The position numbers and the translations under genes are program-made. Below the pieces are notes generated by a model. It searched no databases. It saw only the letters and a list, made by a program, of their open reading frames with translations, and was not told the origin of the DNA. A DNA stretch of 64,000 bases. Source: Alteribacillus sp041949975. Lineage in GTDB: Bacteria > Bacillota > Bacilli > Bacillales > Marinococcaceae. The stretch is from positions 62,001 through 126,000 of the forward strand of contig NZ_JBHFQG010000004.1 in assembly GCF_041949975.1 (NCBI RefSeq), written 5' to 3'. This document shows positions 63,225 to 64,000 of this stretch, piece after piece; position 1 is the stretch's first letter, and every line of letters begins with the position of its first letter.

Positions 63225-63629
63225 TTAAGCATCATTTACTCCTTTTATATACATGGTGCGGCGCCTTGGGCCGTCAAACTCACAAAAGTAAATACCTTGC
63301 CATGTTCCAAGGACGGGCTTTCCTTTTTCAATAATTATCGTTTGCTGAGTTCCTACCGTACTCGCCTTTAAATGAGAAGCAGAATTACCCTCAGCATGTT
63401 TATATTTTGGGTGTTCCCAAGGATACACTTCATCAAGTTTCATTAACATATCATGCTTTACATCCGGATCTGCATTTTCATTCACTGTTATGCCTGCTGT
63501 GGTGTGAGGACAATACACTACTGCTATTCCATGTTTCATCCCTTCTTCTTTAATAAAAGCTTTAACTTCTCTTGTTACATCAATCATTTCATCTCTTTTA
63601 TTCGTATCAATCGTCAGTTTTTTTAGCAT
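63225..63629 (-). CDS. YjbQ/UPF0047-family protein
   Basis: Compact protein of 134 residues, with VYCPHTTAGITVNENADPDV, split here from a longer run, and GTWQGIYFCEFDGPRRR, both diagnostic of the YjbQ family. E. coli YjbQ has weak thiamin phosphate synthase activity; the true role is unknown. ATG 63629 is chosen for GAAGGAGGAG upstream; an in-frame ATG further up (63692) would add a basic, unconserved tail. Single gene next to ytfP. Confidence 0.88.
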   Translation of the reverse strand: MLKKLTIDTNKRDEMIDVTREVKAFIKEEGMKHGIAVVYCPHTTAGITVNENADPDVKHDMLMKLDEVYPWEHPKYKHAEGNSASHLKASTVGTQQTIIIEKGKPVLGTWQGIYFCEFDGPRRRTMYIKGVNDA

Positions 63630-63777
63630 CTTCCTTCTCCTCCTTCGTTTTCGCGTATTGGAAAGTTTGATATGATAATTTAAGTTTATCATGCATGATA
63701 ATGTTTCGTTTTCCCTTTAAAGGAAAACATAAATCATAATGATCGAAAAGATCAATACGTAAGGCAGGGAATGAATG

Positions 63778-64000
63778 ATGAAATATAATGTGATTATAGT
63801 GGGCGGCGGACCAGCCGGACTTATGGCGTCTGTTGCTGCTGCCCGGCATGGTGCAAGTGTACTCATTGTCGATAAAGGAAAAAAACTTGGCAGAAAACTT
63901 GCTATTTCAGGAGGCGGCCGCTGCAACGTTACCAACCGGATGGACCAAAAAGAACTAATTGCTCACATCCCAGGGAACGGAAAATTTATGTACAGTCCCT
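63778..64000 (+). CDS. ytfP: FAD-dependent oxidoreductase YtfP (5' part only)
   Basis: The first 74 codons of a HI0933/BaiN-type flavoprotein. GGGPAGLMASVAAARHGASV is the FAD-binding fold, followed by the family motif KLGRKLAISGGGRCNVTN. The gene continues past the window. AAGGCAGGG precedes two ATG codons in frame (63775, 63778); either may be the start. Substrate not known. Confidence 0.9.
   Translation, partial: MKYNVIIVGGGPAGLMASVAAARHGASVLIVDKGKKLGRKLAISGGGRCNVTNRMDQKELIAHIPGNGKFMYSP

Overview
The window is a stretch of core chromosome from a low-to-mid GC member of the Bacillaceae. Gene content and order closely follow the Bacillus subtilis sppA-thiI-ezrA-rpsD-tyrS-acsA-acuABC-motPS-ccpA-aroA-murC-sftA-ytpRQP-ytnP-trmB-amyX-ytkP-ytgP-ytfP region. 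Strong AGGAGG ribosome binding sites, frequent GTG/TTG starts, a tyrS T-box and an rpsD leader all fit Firmicutes. The MotPS-type (sodium-type) flagellar stator and the very acidic tail on a class A penicillin-binding protein suggest, without proving, a salt- or alkali-tolerant species.

Layout. 1-5.2 kb: 3' part of sppA, a YtcJ-type amidohydrolase, thiI and its cysteine desulfurase. 5.2-9.9 kb: a membrane-anchored unknown, ezrA, hisJ, the division regulator refZ and ytsP. 10.0-11.3 kb: a wrecked GGDEF gene (dgcP). 11.4-17.1 kb: rpsD, T-box-controlled tyrS and a large class A PBP. 17.1-25.9 kb: acsA diverging from acuABC, motPS, ccpA and aroA. 25.9-27.3 kb: a gene-free, repeat-filled stretch where B. 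subtilis has ytxJ. 27.3-41.4 kb: ytxGH, murC, an unknown, a nicotinate phosphoribosyltransferase, sftA, ytpRQP, a PfoR-like membrane protein, ytoQ, a DUF84 NTPase, ytoP and ytzB. 41.9-45.6 kb: the fruRKA operon. 46.1-52.8 kb: a LuxR relic, ytnP, trmB, a sugar kinase, ytmP and amyX. 52.9-64 kb: purU, a NERD-like protein, lrgAB, ytlP, ytkP, ytzE, ytzG, a Rossmann protein, an FtsW/RodA protein, the YtgP flippase, a YjbQ-family protein and the start of ytfP.

The genes form several working groups. Acetate activation (AcsA) sits with its presumed acetylation switch (AcuA/AcuC). CcpA is encoded nearby, and possible cre sites lie before fruRKA, between acuA and acuB, and upstream of aroA. ThiI has its sulfur donor next door. 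Cell-wall and division functions recur: EzrA, RefZ, PBP, MurC, SftA, the FtsW-like protein and the flippase.

No CRISPR, prophage, intact insertion sequence or tRNA gene was seen. The most unusual content is intergenic: at least four families of dispersed or tandem repeats, one of which (26836, 45691, 47443) is a modular, highly structured element occurring as a compact palindrome and as an expanded version. Three gene relics (dgcP, an MCP/HAMP protein, a LuxR-type HTH) lie in these repeat-rich gaps or near them.
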